The notes beneath the pieces are model-generated. The model did no database searches. It was given only the letters and a program-made list of their open reading frames with translations, and was not told where the DNA came from. The position numbers and the translations under genes were made by a program. 28,588 nt of DNA from Alphaproteobacteria bacterium UBA6149 (lineage in GTDB: Bacteria; Pseudomonadota; Alphaproteobacteria; Rickettsiales; UBA998): contig DIUV01000033.1 in the NCBI GenBank assembly GCA_002423155.1, positions 22,905-51,492 of the forward strand, given 5' to 3'. Positions 1 through 6,507 of the stretch are shown in pieces. How positions within the stretch are numbered: position 1 is the stretch's first letter; each line of letters starts with the position of its first letter.

Positions 1-406
1 CTGCAAAATGCAGCTTCAAAATGCCCATTTCACCTGCCGTAGCAGCGGTTATGCAACCAAGAGTTAGCAACACCAACAAAACAGTCCGCATACATTTGCA
101 ATGCACATAATCTTCAATTACCACCTGCAAGCCTAATTTTGCATGATAAAACAACGCCGCAATCGCCAAACCAAGCAACAAAGCATTAAATGGATGCCCC
201 AACCAAACACTCAAATTCTCCGCATCCGCATATAAAGCGTGCGACAATAGGGAACAAACAAACCAGATAGATAAAGGAATCAGCGCAACCGCGGTCATAC
301 GCTGCCAAATCCAATGCTGAGTCCCGTCTTTAGCCGAACCCAGACCTAAAGCTTTTTTCAAAGGATGTCGCAAAACATCATTTTCACATTTCATTTTAGA
401 ACTCAT
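1..406 (-). CDS. sdhD: Succinate dehydrogenase membrane anchor subunit SdhD (partial, C-terminus beyond window)
   Basis: This ORF reads off the left edge of the window, so about 135 residues are visible and the stop is missing. It was found by reading the minus strand after the sdhC stop. The protein has the SdhD signatures WIWQRMTAVALIPLSIW near residues 32-48 and FYHAKLGLQVVIEDYVH near 84-100; the latter holds the His expected to ligate heme b and the conserved DY of the quinone site. Three hydrophobic segments are visible, near residues 36-57, 68-87 and 104-121. It anchors the SdhAB catalytic dimer in the inner membrane (complex II, TCA cycle). Start ATG 406 has a good ribosome site (GAGGTG, 9 nt upstream) and lies 1 nt after the sdhC stop; ATG 394 is an alternative. 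sdhA and sdhB presumably follow beyond the window. The normal family length is 115-130 residues, so little is missing. Confidence 0.9.
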   Translation of the reverse strand, partial: MSSKMKCENDVLRHPLKKALGLGSAKDGTQHWIWQRMTAVALIPLSIWFVCSLLSHALYADAENLSVWLGHPFNALLLGLAIAALFYHAKLGLQVVIEDYVHCKCMRTVLLVLLTLGCITAATAGEMGILKLHFA

Positions 407-407
407 T

Positions 408-812
408 TTAAAGCACCTCAGAAAAAACTGCCATCCAAGTCACGGCAGTAGCGACAATCACAAAAACCAACACCATTAAACCAGAGCGATTAACGGATGA
501 AAGCTCAAAACCTTTCCCCATATCCCAGAACAAATGGCGAATTCCATTACCTAAATGATAATAAAACGCCGCACTCCAGCCAAACAACAAGATTTTCCCC
601 GCCCAGCCAGCAAAAAAACCCTGCACAAACTTAAAACATTCAGGACTATAAGCCGCCGCCCACAACCACCAGACAAACAACAACGCACCCACACTTAAAA
701 CAACCCCAGTAATCCGATGTAAAATCGACATAACCGAAGTAATCTGCGGGCGATAAACCTGCAAATGTGGCGACAAGGGCCGCTGAGATTTAATTAAAGC
801 ATTTTGAGTCAT
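408..812 (-). CDS. sdhC: Succinate dehydrogenase cytochrome b556 subunit SdhC
   Basis: Membrane subunit of complex II that with SdhD binds heme b and ubiquinone. The 134-residue protein carries the family signature RPLSPHLQVYRPQ near the N-terminus, then SILHRITG (the Ser/Arg quinone-site motif) and HLGNGIRHLFWDMG, whose His is the expected heme ligand. Three membrane helices are evident. I chose ATG 812, giving MTQNALIKSQRPLSPHL, because homologues start about this far before the SPHL motif. An in-frame ATG at 824 would add MVWI; neither has a clear Shine-Dalgarno. sdhD begins 1 nt after its stop, so the two are cotranscribed. The promoter must lie in the AT-rich stretch 825-960, where I could not find a convincing -35/-10 pair on the minus strand. 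Confidence 0.93.
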   Translation of the reverse strand: MTQNALIKSQRPLSPHLQVYRPQITSVMSILHRITGVVLSVGALLFVWWLWAAAYSPECFKFVQGFFAGWAGKILLFGWSAAFYYHLGNGIRHLFWDMGKGFELSSVNRSGLMVLVFVIVATAVTWMAVFSEVL

Positions 813-970
813 AATCCAAACCATCTAGTTTTTGTATAGCAACATACTTATCTATTAGTTTGTCTTTATAGAGCAACTCACGTCAAAATCTAGCTTTGAT
901 TGTATTGGGTGGTGTAAATAATTGGCGAGTGTGGGGGGGATGTCACATTTTTAGCTTTTGTATAATGATT

Positions 971-1001
971 ATTTATAGGAATAATTTATAGGAATAATTT
1001 A
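971..1001. repeat. 13-bp tandem repeat next to the candidate sRNA promoter
   Basis: The unit ATTTATAGGAATA occurs twice head to tail (971-983 and 984-996) and is followed by a partial third copy, ATTTA. It abuts the -35 box at 1002. It could be slipped-strand duplication or a paired binding site for a regulator of the promoter; the sequence does not distinguish these. Confidence 0.8.
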
Positions 1002-1030
1002 TTGACTACATGCAAAATATACCTTAGAAT
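1002..1030 (+). promoter_or_regulatory. Near-consensus sigma-70 promoter
   Basis: TTGACT (1002-1007) and TAGAAT (1025-1030) are separated by exactly 17 bp, each one mismatch from consensus. Transcription would start near 1037 on the plus strand. No plus-strand gene follows; instead a strong terminator hairpin comes about 30 nt later. This is the best promoter match I found in the window. Confidence 0.65.
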
Positions 1031-1036
1031 ACAAAA

Positions 1037-1097
1037 CGTAAGGACCGGGAGTTCTCAGTCGGCAAAAAGCCTCAGTGCAAACTGGGGCTTTTTGTTT
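1037..1097 (+). ncRNA. Candidate small RNA of about 60 nt
   Basis: Inferred from a near-consensus promoter at 1002-1030 followed by a rho-independent terminator at 1064-1097, with no ORF between and both neighbouring genes on the opposite strand. The 5' part of the transcript holds AAGGACCGGGAG (1040-1051), which is unpaired or weakly paired and is the likely functional segment. I do not recognise the family; it is too short for 6S, SRP or tmRNA. The alternative is that the hairpin simply ends the minus-strand trxA-to-DUF3800 operon and the promoter match is fortuitous in AT-rich DNA. Confidence 0.4.
1064..1097. terminator. Bidirectional rho-independent terminator
   Basis: The arms AAAAAGCCTCAG (1064-1075) and CTGGGGCTTTTT (1082-1093) pair over 12 bp with one G-T, closing the loop TGCAAA. 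A T-rich tail follows on plus; on minus the A-tract of the left arm gives the U-run. It lies 37 bp past the DUF3800 stop, so it can end that minus-strand operon as well as the plus-strand candidate sRNA. Confidence 0.8.
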
Positions 1098-1133
1098 ATC
1101 TAAAAAATTTTAATCCAAAAAATGATTGGTTGC

Positions 1134-1853
1134 TCACAGCAACTTACTCTTAATAATTGCCAACGCACGGTTTTCCTGCTCTGGTCGCAATACGCTTAAT
1201 GCAAGTGGTCGTGCAACTAGGTCTGCAATCTGCAACCCACTAGAATTAGCTTTTTTATTTACAAAACGCATAGTCAAATGAACTTGACTGAAATCTAAAT
1301 TTTGAAATTGCGCGGAATTATTACAAATTCTTTGAAATTCCAACTCCAACTCAGCATCTTCTTCTTTTCCACGACTTTCAAACAGCACATGGATGGATTT
1401 TCCTAACTGACCATTTTCACAGAGGAAAAGCAATAATTGCTCCATACAAAACAACATCGCCAGCTCATATGGATTATTGGGCATATTATTTTTAGAGGTT
1501 CCCTTATGTGCAAGCAAATCCTTACGGATAACACTAGCCGCAACGAAAAACGGGGATTTTTCAATAAGAGCGCTTATATCATGATGAAATTTAGATCTAA
1601 TTACCGCGTCGTTCAACAAAGCATAATCCCCTTTGTTATTCTTGCGTATATCTCGCTCATGCAAAATAACCGCATCATGCCCCCAATATTTAAATTTAAA
1701 TTGTTGGAAAGACGGAACAATTTGTTTGGTGTATTCTTCTTTATTAAAAATACAAAATGCCAAGCAAAATACAGGGAAAGTTTGGCTAATATTTTCTAAT
1801 CCATGATCACCAGATTCATCTACATAAACAATATAATCACTAAAATTATTCAT
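1134..1853 (-). CDS. DUF3800 domain-containing protein
   Basis: A 239-residue protein whose N-terminus, YIVYVDESGDHG, and C-terminal LQIADLVARPLA are the two signature blocks of DUF3800. This family is predicted to have an RNase H-like fold in which the Asp of DESG and the Asp of IADL bind metal. Function is unproven; members are often near mobile or defence genes. I chose ATG 1853 over the upstream in-frame codon at 1871 because GAGG lies 8 nt before it and it falls 4 bp after the ccmB stop, removing an overlap. It is the last gene of the minus-strand operon trxA/GS-like/ccmA/ccmB and is followed by a terminator at 1064-1097. Its presence in a cytochrome biogenesis operon is odd and suggests insertion by transfer at the operon's end. 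Confidence 0.85.
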   Translation of the reverse strand: MNNFSDYIVYVDESGDHGLENISQTFPVFCLAFCIFNKEEYTKQIVPSFQQFKFKYWGHDAVILHERDIRKNNKGDYALLNDAVIRSKFHHDISALIEKSPFFVAASVIRKDLLAHKGTSKNNMPNNPYELAMLFCMEQLLLFLCENGQLGKSIHVLFESRGKEEDAELELEFQRICNNSAQFQNLDFSQVHLTMRFVNKKANSSGLQIADLVARPLALSVLRPEQENRALAIIKSKLL

Positions 1854-1857
1854 AAAA

Positions 1858-2517
1858 TCAACCTCGCGCATAGCGCAATAATTGCACGCTTACCAAGCAA
1901 GCAAGCGGCAAAGCCACTAAATTATAAGCTAACAATACCAGCCATTCGGCAGAGATTTTCCCCTCGACCATAAAAGCCGATAAAGAAGCACTTGAACCAA
2001 AAATCAAAATAGGAATGGCAAGCGGCATGACCAATAGAATGGTCAACAAATCACGCCCCCCAAAGCGTAAAGCTCCCGCAGCGGCAATACTACCCAGGGC
2101 AATAAATGCTAAGCTGCCCAGCCCCAAAGCCGCAACCAAAGAAAACAAATGGTCACTACCTCCCCCCACCATCAAAGAAATAAGCGGAGCAAGTAGCAGC
2201 AATGGCAGAGCAATCATCCCCCAATACGCAAGAATCTTGGCGAGGATAATCAGCTCCTCGGCAATATTCATAAACGGCCATTGCTCTAAAGTACCATCGT
2301 GAAAATCTCGTTCTAATATACGATGTTGCGCGAGTGCCAGCACCAACATACTACATACCCAAACCACCCCATTTGCCACTTTGCCAATTGGCGCATCAAA
2401 CGGCACAGCCAACACAAAAAAACAGGAAGTCATGGCAAACATACCCAACATATTGAGCATTTCGCCGCCACGCTGAAAATATAATTTTATTTCACGCAGA
2501 AAAATTTTTGCGAACAT
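1858..2517 (-). CDS. ccmB: Heme exporter permease CcmB
   Basis: Integral inner-membrane subunit of the CcmAB(CD) ABC complex that hands heme to CcmE in system I cytochrome c maturation. The 219-residue length is typical. The start MFAKIFLREIKLYFQRGGE matches the family's cytosolic N-terminal stretch (FLRELRLAFRRGG-like), and LERDFHDGTLEQW matches the conserved block ERDx(H/Y)xDGTLEQ. Six hydrophobic segments follow one another. It begins 3 bp after the ccmA stop and ends 4 bp before the DUF3800 start, so it is translationally coupled. ccmC, ccmE and ccmF are not in the window. Confidence 0.93.
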   Translation of the reverse strand: MFAKIFLREIKLYFQRGGEMLNMLGMFAMTSCFFVLAVPFDAPIGKVANGVVWVCSMLVLALAQHRILERDFHDGTLEQWPFMNIAEELIILAKILAYWGMIALPLLLLAPLISLMVGGGSDHLFSLVAALGLGSLAFIALGSIAAAGALRFGGRDLLTILLVMPLAIPILIFGSSASLSAFMVEGKISAEWLVLLAYNLVALPLACLVSVQLLRYARG

Positions 2518-2520
2518 TTT

Positions 2521-3120
2521 TTATGCTCCAAAATCTGAAATACATAAGGCAGGCGCGTCAATAACTCCGTGTGCCGCCATCAAAACCACCCCCCCCGACT
2601 GAATTTTGCTTTGCACCAACCCCATGAATAAACGCACTGCCTGCGCATCTAAATTAGCCACCGGCTCATCTAACAACCATAATTTAGCCGGGCAAGTAAT
2701 TAGCCGCGCCAGTGCCACGCGCCGCGCCCAGCCTGCCGACAACATGGCACAAGGATAATCCAAATATTTTTCCAAACCAAAATAACGCGCCGCCACCATC
2801 CATAATTCCCAATTACCCGAAATATCTGCCCAAAATTGTAATTCTGCCAATACACTAGATTCTTTTTTAATGGCATTATTATGCCCTAAATATAATATTT
2901 CTCCATTATAATCAGACGGCTGCTTGATTTCCTTGCCGCCCCAACTGATAGTGCCCGAAAAGGCAGGCAACAGCCCAGCAATAATTTTTAAAAGGGAAGA
3001 TTTCCCACTGCCATTTTCGCCCACCAGCGGCAAAATGGCACCGTCAGGCAAACAAAAACCCAGCTTAGAGAAAATAATTTGTTCTTGGCGCACGCAAGCT
3101 AAGTTTTCGACGACTAACAT
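2521..3120 (-). CDS. ccmA: Heme exporter ATP-binding protein CcmA
   Basis: Cytosolic ATPase of the CcmAB complex that drives release of holo-CcmE during cytochrome c maturation. The 199 residues contain Walker A GENGSGKSS (35-43), an ABC signature LSAGW (127-131) and Walker B LWLLDEP (147-153), followed by ANLD and the switch His in MAAHG. The signature LSAGWARRVALARL is the form typical of CcmA, which lacks the usual LSGGQ. Its start overlaps the end of the glutamine synthetase-like gene by 7 bp and ccmB follows after 3 bp. Confidence 0.95.
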   Translation of the reverse strand: MLVVENLACVRQEQIIFSKLGFCLPDGAILPLVGENGSGKSSLLKIIAGLLPAFSGTISWGGKEIKQPSDYNGEILYLGHNNAIKKESSVLAELQFWADISGNWELWMVAARYFGLEKYLDYPCAMLSAGWARRVALARLITCPAKLWLLDEPVANLDAQAVRLFMGLVQSKIQSGGVVLMAAHGVIDAPALCISDFGA

Positions 3121-3905
3121 ATAAATTTTTCCAAACCATATTGCGCATCCGCAGCATCGCCATAAATTGGTGGCGGCAAAGTGGGTTTTTCACGCAGACC
3201 ATAAGCAATTCCCGCACAAATAGCCGTAATTACCGCTTGTGGATTCGCCTCGGAAGCGGCTACGCGATGTTCAATCCGCCGATATTTGCTGGGGTTATTA
3301 GCACTCGTCATGCCGCGCTTATAATTAGTAAAACTATCAGGCAAACGCAAAGCAACAGTGCGGTTATTTCCCCCCCAGCTAGCATTAACCGGCGCATTAA
3401 AGCCCCCAACAAAACGCTTATATGCCGCTTCATTGGGCGCAAAAATGGGCATATATTTTGGCATCGTTACCAATAAACCTGCCAAACAATGCTGTAACTC
3501 CGCGCTCATAGATTCATCATTTTTCCAAAAAAGATTTTCACCCAGGGAGTTTTCCAAATGCAGATGAATATGCAACCCACTACCATAATCATCCGCCAAT
3601 GGTTTTGCGGAAAAATCCGCTTGCAAAGCTAAATCTGCCGCCGTTTGCTGGGCCAATTCTTTCAACAACTCTAAATTAGCCACCAACTCCGCCGCGTTAG
3701 CACAAATAGGCAAAGCTGCTTCAACCTGCGAACAGCCTTTTTCTATATCCAGCGCATAAAGTGGCAGACCTCTCGCCTCAGCGGATTTCTGCAACTCATT
3801 CAGATATAATTGCCGGTCAATCTGCGTGGGCTCTTGCTGCTGCGACCATAAATACCATTCGATTTCCGCGGCAAGAATAATCGTCGAATCAGCACAATCA
3901 ACCAT
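3114..3905 (-). CDS. Short glutamine synthetase-family protein lacking the N-terminal beta-grasp domain
   Basis: 263 residues that match only the catalytic half of glutamine synthetase. Visible blocks are AAEIEWYL (12-19, the paired metal Glu), SQVEAALP (59-66, equivalent to GQxE), KPLADDYGSGLHIHLHLEN (101-119, equivalent to KP...GSGxHxH) and WGGNNRTVALRLP (177-189, ATP and ammonium region), then YRRIEHRVA (208-216). Metal-binding Glu/His and the NR of the NRS/T block are kept, so a ligase activity is plausible, but substrate is unknown; related proteins are gamma-glutamyl ligases. An in-frame stop two codons before ATG 3905 shows there is no N-terminal extension, so the missing domain is not a start-site error. 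True GlnA is about 470 residues. It sits between trxA (13 bp) and ccmA (7-bp overlap). Confidence 0.8.
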   Translation of the reverse strand: MVDCADSTIILAAEIEWYLWSQQQEPTQIDRQLYLNELQKSAEARGLPLYALDIEKGCSQVEAALPICANAAELVANLELLKELAQQTAADLALQADFSAKPLADDYGSGLHIHLHLENSLGENLFWKNDESMSAELQHCLAGLLVTMPKYMPIFAPNEAAYKRFVGGFNAPVNASWGGNNRTVALRLPDSFTNYKRGMTSANNPSKYRRIEHRVAASEANPQAVITAICAGIAYGLREKPTLPPPIYGDAADAQYGLEKFIC

Positions 3906-3918
3906 TAAAGCCTAACCA

Positions 3919-4239
3919 TTAAAGTAGAGGCTCTAACCAAGCCAATAATTGTGATTTTGGCACGGCACCCACTTTAGTTGCGACGGGTTTACCATCTTTA
4001 AACAAAATCATCGTCGGAATACCGCGCACACCAAACTTACTTGGGGTATCGGCATTTTGGTCGATATTGATTTTGGCTACGGTAACTTTGTCACCCAACT
4101 CCGTAGAGATTTCCTCTAAAATGGGCGATAATTGCCGACAAGGTCCGCACCATTCCGCCCAAAAATCTACCAGCACCGCCTGTGAAGATTGCAATACTTG
4201 CGCATCAAATTCACCATCCGAAACATGTTTACAACTCAT
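3919..4239 (-). CDS. trxA: Thioredoxin
   Basis: A 106-residue cytosolic dithiol oxidoreductase with the active site WCGPC (Cys31 and Cys34) in the usual context VDFWAEWCGPCRQLSP. The buried Asp (VDF), the cis-Pro motif GIPTMILFKDG and full family length are all present. There is no signal peptide, so it is TrxA rather than the periplasmic CcmG, despite its neighbours. ATG 4239 has a strong ribosome site (GGGAGAG, about 5 nt upstream). It is the first gene of the minus-strand operon continuing into the glutamine synthetase-like gene and ccmAB. The divergent 61-residue gene starts 169 bp away. Confidence 0.96.
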   Translation of the reverse strand: MSCKHVSDGEFDAQVLQSSQAVLVDFWAEWCGPCRQLSPILEEISTELGDKVTVAKINIDQNADTPSKFGVRGIPTMILFKDGKPVATKVGAVPKSQLLAWLEPLL

Positions 4240-4407
4240 TTTTCTCTCCCTTTTTTGTTATTGGCTAGCAGGATAATCGACAACGGACCGAATATAAAGA
4301 AAAAACGCTGCCCCCAGATAAATTAAAATTTATGACTTGTTTTTTTTGTATTTATGCTTAATATACGCGCAAATTGTATAGAATAATATAAAAGTGAGAT
4401 TTCAGCT

Positions 4408-4593
4408 ATGAGCAGTAAAAACAACATCGAAAATCGTGGTAAAGGCGCTGAATTGCGTAAATATGATGGAAAAACCGTTAAGCCTGTGCTTTATATCAAT
4501 GGTCGCAATCGTTATATTGGCGCTATGTATGAAAATGGCGACATGGTAATTGATCCTGCTAGCAAATTAGCGATTCCTTACCAAAATATCTAA
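4408..4593 (+). CDS. Small conserved-looking hypothetical protein (61 aa)
   Basis: I cannot assign a family with certainty, but this small basic protein looks real. It has an even, soluble composition, an ordered glycine/aromatic pattern (GKGAELRKYDGK, VLYINGRNRYIGAMYENGDMV) and a clean ATG with a purine-rich GTGAG about 10 nt upstream. The alternating hydrophobic pattern suggests a small beta-rich fold with no membrane segment or signal peptide. A MITE is inserted exactly at its stop codon: the TAA is part of the 9-bp target duplication CTAATTTTA, so the insertion left the protein intact. The hairpin at 4866-4903 is probably its original terminator, now 270 bp away. Confidence 0.65.
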   Translation: MSSKNNIENRGKGAELRKYDGKTVKPVLYINGRNRYIGAMYENGDMVIDPASKLAIPYQNI

Positions 4594-4846
4594 TTTTACA
4601 CTCTACACGACAGCGCTATTAACAAACATCATAACATTGAATAAAAATGATTTTTTGTAAAAAACCATCCGTTGTCATACCGCCGCAGGGCGGTATCCAT
4701 GCCAAACCATTGGCTTAACGGTCAATTGATAGACATGGATACCGCTCTTCGTGCTGTATGACAATGGATAGCTTGCCCATATAACTTACTGTTATATTAT
4801 GAAAATTATGTTGTTAATAATACTGTCATGTAGGGTTCTAATTTTA
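4590..4846. mobile_element. MITE copy 1 (family CACCCTACACGACAG), with 9-bp target duplication
   Basis: The element spans 4599-4837 (239 bp) and is bordered by the direct repeat CTAATTTTA at 4590-4598 and 4838-4846. Its ends, CACTCTACACGACAGCGCTA and (reverse complement) AACCCTACATGACAGTATTA, form an imperfect 26-bp terminal inverted repeat. The centre (about 4667-4769) is a palindromic core beginning ATCCGTTGTCATACCGC. It has no coding capacity and would need a transposase supplied in trans. It is closely similar along its length to the inverted copy at 21535-21774. Confidence 0.88.
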
Positions 4847-4865
4847 GATTATATTTCAAATAATT

Positions 4866-4903
4866 AAAAGGCGGAGCACAATCTTGGTTGTTCTCCGCTT
4901 TTT
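4866..4903. terminator. Rho-independent terminator upstream of truA
   Basis: GCGGAGCACAA (4871-4881) pairs with TTGTTCTCCGC (4888-4898) over 11 positions with one mismatch and loop TCTTGG, followed by five T on plus. A's at 4866-4869 extend the stem and give a U-run for the minus strand. It probably ended the 4408-4593 transcript before the MITE separated them. Confidence 0.75.
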
Positions 4904-4927
4904 ACGTTTTTAAACATAAATAATCAA

Positions 4928-5665
4928 ATGCCGCGTTATAAAATAACTATTGAGTATGATGGCTACGGACTAGCAGGCTGGGCAAAGCAACCGGGGCAGC
5001 CTACGGTGCAAGGTTCGCTCGAATTCGCCGCGGCAAAAGTTAATTGCGCCACCACAGAAGTTTATTGTGCTGGGCGTACGGATGCGGGCGTGCATGCTTG
5101 GGGGCAAGTTGCGCATGTGGATTTTGCCAAAGAATTACGCGAATTCAATGTGATGCAAGGATTAAACTTTTATTTGCGCAACCGCAAAATCATCGTAACT
5201 TCGGCAGAACTGGTGGCAGACGATTTCCACGCACGTTTTTCTGCGCAAAAACGCCATTATTGTTACCGCATACTTAATCGCCGCGCCCGACCTGCCATTG
5301 AAATTGGACGCGTTTGGCATATTATTGACGAGTTAAATGTCGAAAAAATGCGCGAAGCGGCAAAATTATTCATAGGAACCCATGATTTCAGCAGTTTTCG
5401 CAGCCGTGACTGCCAGAGCAAATCGCCAATTCGCACGCTGGAGCAACTAGACATAGAACAAAATGGAGAAGAAATCCGCATTTACACCAGTTCCAAATCT
5501 TTTTTGCACCATCAAGTACGCAATATGGTCGGCACCCTCTCCCTCGTAGGGCGAGGAAAATGGGAAAAGGAAGCTATAACAAAAGCAATCGAAGCAAAAA
5601 ATCGCTGCGCAGGCGGTCCTACCGCGCCAGCAGATGGATTGTATTTTATGCGCGTTGATTACTGA
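4928..5665 (+). CDS. truA: tRNA pseudouridine(38-40) synthase
   Basis: Converts uridines 38-40 of the tRNA anticodon stem-loop to pseudouridine. The 245-residue length is normal. The start MPRYKITIEYDGYGLAGWAKQ matches the family, the catalytic Asp is D52 in AGRTDAGVHAWGQV, and RFSAQKRHYCYRI and FLHHQVRNMVGTL are the other conserved blocks. ATG 4928 is only 25 bp after a terminator hairpin and has no visible Shine-Dalgarno, so it may be leaderless or fed by read-through. It converges with virB9, sharing the bidirectional terminator 5670-5707. Confidence 0.96.
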   Translation: MPRYKITIEYDGYGLAGWAKQPGQPTVQGSLEFAAAKVNCATTEVYCAGRTDAGVHAWGQVAHVDFAKELREFNVMQGLNFYLRNRKIIVTSAELVADDFHARFSAQKRHYCYRILNRRARPAIEIGRVWHIIDELNVEKMREAAKLFIGTHDFSSFRSRDCQSKSPIRTLEQLDIEQNGEEIRIYTSSKSFLHHQVRNMVGTLSLVGRGKWEKEAITKAIEAKNRCAGGPTAPADGLYFMRVDY

Positions 5666-5669
5666 TTAA

Positions 5670-5707
5670 AAAAGACCTCTGCATAATGCGCTGCGCTGAG
5701 GTCTTTT
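5670..5707. terminator. Bidirectional terminator between truA and virB9
   Basis: AAAAGACCTC (5670-5679) and GAGGTCTTTT (5698-5707) form a perfect 10-bp stem, with A- and T-tracts giving a U-run in both directions. The last two bases lie within the virB9 stop codon (5706-5708), so the termination signal overlaps the end of the gene. Confidence 0.8.
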
Positions 5708-6506
5708 AAAAGCCCCAGAAACGTAAATTACTAAAGAACCCTTGTTTCTCAGGCGGAGAAATCGGAGCAGGTTTCATGGTATCATTAAACACACATAAAA
5801 TATCCGAACCACGCCGCAAGGTCATCCGCGCGGAAACTCGCTCGATTACTATATAATCACCTTCAGCCCTAAAGTTGATAATCGCCTCATTACCTGCCGC
5901 ATCAACAAGGAAAAAGGCTGGAACTTCGGCGTTTTTATCTTTGAATTGAAAGTAAGTAAATTCACCATCATCAAAAACCCGAATAGGAGAAATAGCGTCA
6001 GGTCCAACAATTGAATATTTAAGATTAAGCCTTTTACGCTCTTCGGGGTCAGAAATATCGGGCACACCCTTAGCTATAACCGTACGCGCCAAACCACCAT
6101 CGCCCGTTTCCGAAGGATAAACAAAGCGCAAAACAAAAATCATCTCTTTATCACGCGCATCAGAAGCATCGGCGGCATGTAGTTCAAAATTATAAATATG
6201 TTGATTAGTTATAACCGTCATATTCGTAGCAGCATCTTGTTCAACTGGTTTTAAAAACAAGCGATTATCCACAGGGCTAATCTGCCAAGCAGTAGAATCA
6301 CCTATGGAAACCGTCCCAATTTTTTCTCCTGCGGCGAACTCAATCAGCGATTGATAACCATAATGACCAATGAATTTAAACACCTCATTTTGATTATAAC
6401 GCACAATCTGAATACGGCTATCAGTTGCTAAAGGGCGCGGAGTCTGCAAAGCCTGCGCCGTGCCTGCCAAAATCAGCATACTGATTATAAAAAATATTTT
6501 CTTCAT
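5706..6506 (-). CDS. virB9: Type IV secretion outer-membrane core protein VirB9
   Basis: Periplasmic/outer-membrane component of the VirB7-9-10 core complex. The 266 residues start with a signal peptide (MKKIFFIISMLILAGTAQA, cut near residue 19), followed by the N-terminal VirB9 domain (DSRIQIVRYN, then DSTAWQISPVDNRLFLKP and NMTVITNQHIYNFEL) and the C-terminal VirB9/CagX domain (YSIVGPDAISPIRVFDDGEFTYFQF near 167-191, FRAEGDYIVIERVSARMTLRRG). Both domains are present, so it is full length. It starts 1 bp after the virB8 stop. No virB10, virB11 or virD4 follows; the stop runs into a terminator. Rickettsiales P-type (rvh) systems are known to be scattered and to carry duplicate virB8 and virB9 genes, so this may be a second copy. 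Confidence 0.88.
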   Translation of the reverse strand: MKKIFFIISMLILAGTAQALQTPRPLATDSRIQIVRYNQNEVFKFIGHYGYQSLIEFAAGEKIGTVSIGDSTAWQISPVDNRLFLKPVEQDAATNMTVITNQHIYNFELHAADASDARDKEMIFVLRFVYPSETGDGGLARTVIAKGVPDISDPEERKRLNLKYSIVGPDAISPIRVFDDGEFTYFQFKDKNAEVPAFFLVDAAGNEAIINFRAEGDYIVIERVSARMTLRRGSDILCVFNDTMKPAPISPPEKQGFFSNLRFWGF

Positions 6507-6507
6507 A

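Noticed and set aside
3919..4239. Periplasmic cytochrome biogenesis thioredoxin (CcmG) because it lies near ccmA-ccmB
   Set aside because: No signal peptide or membrane anchor, and the active site is WCGPC in standard TrxA context.
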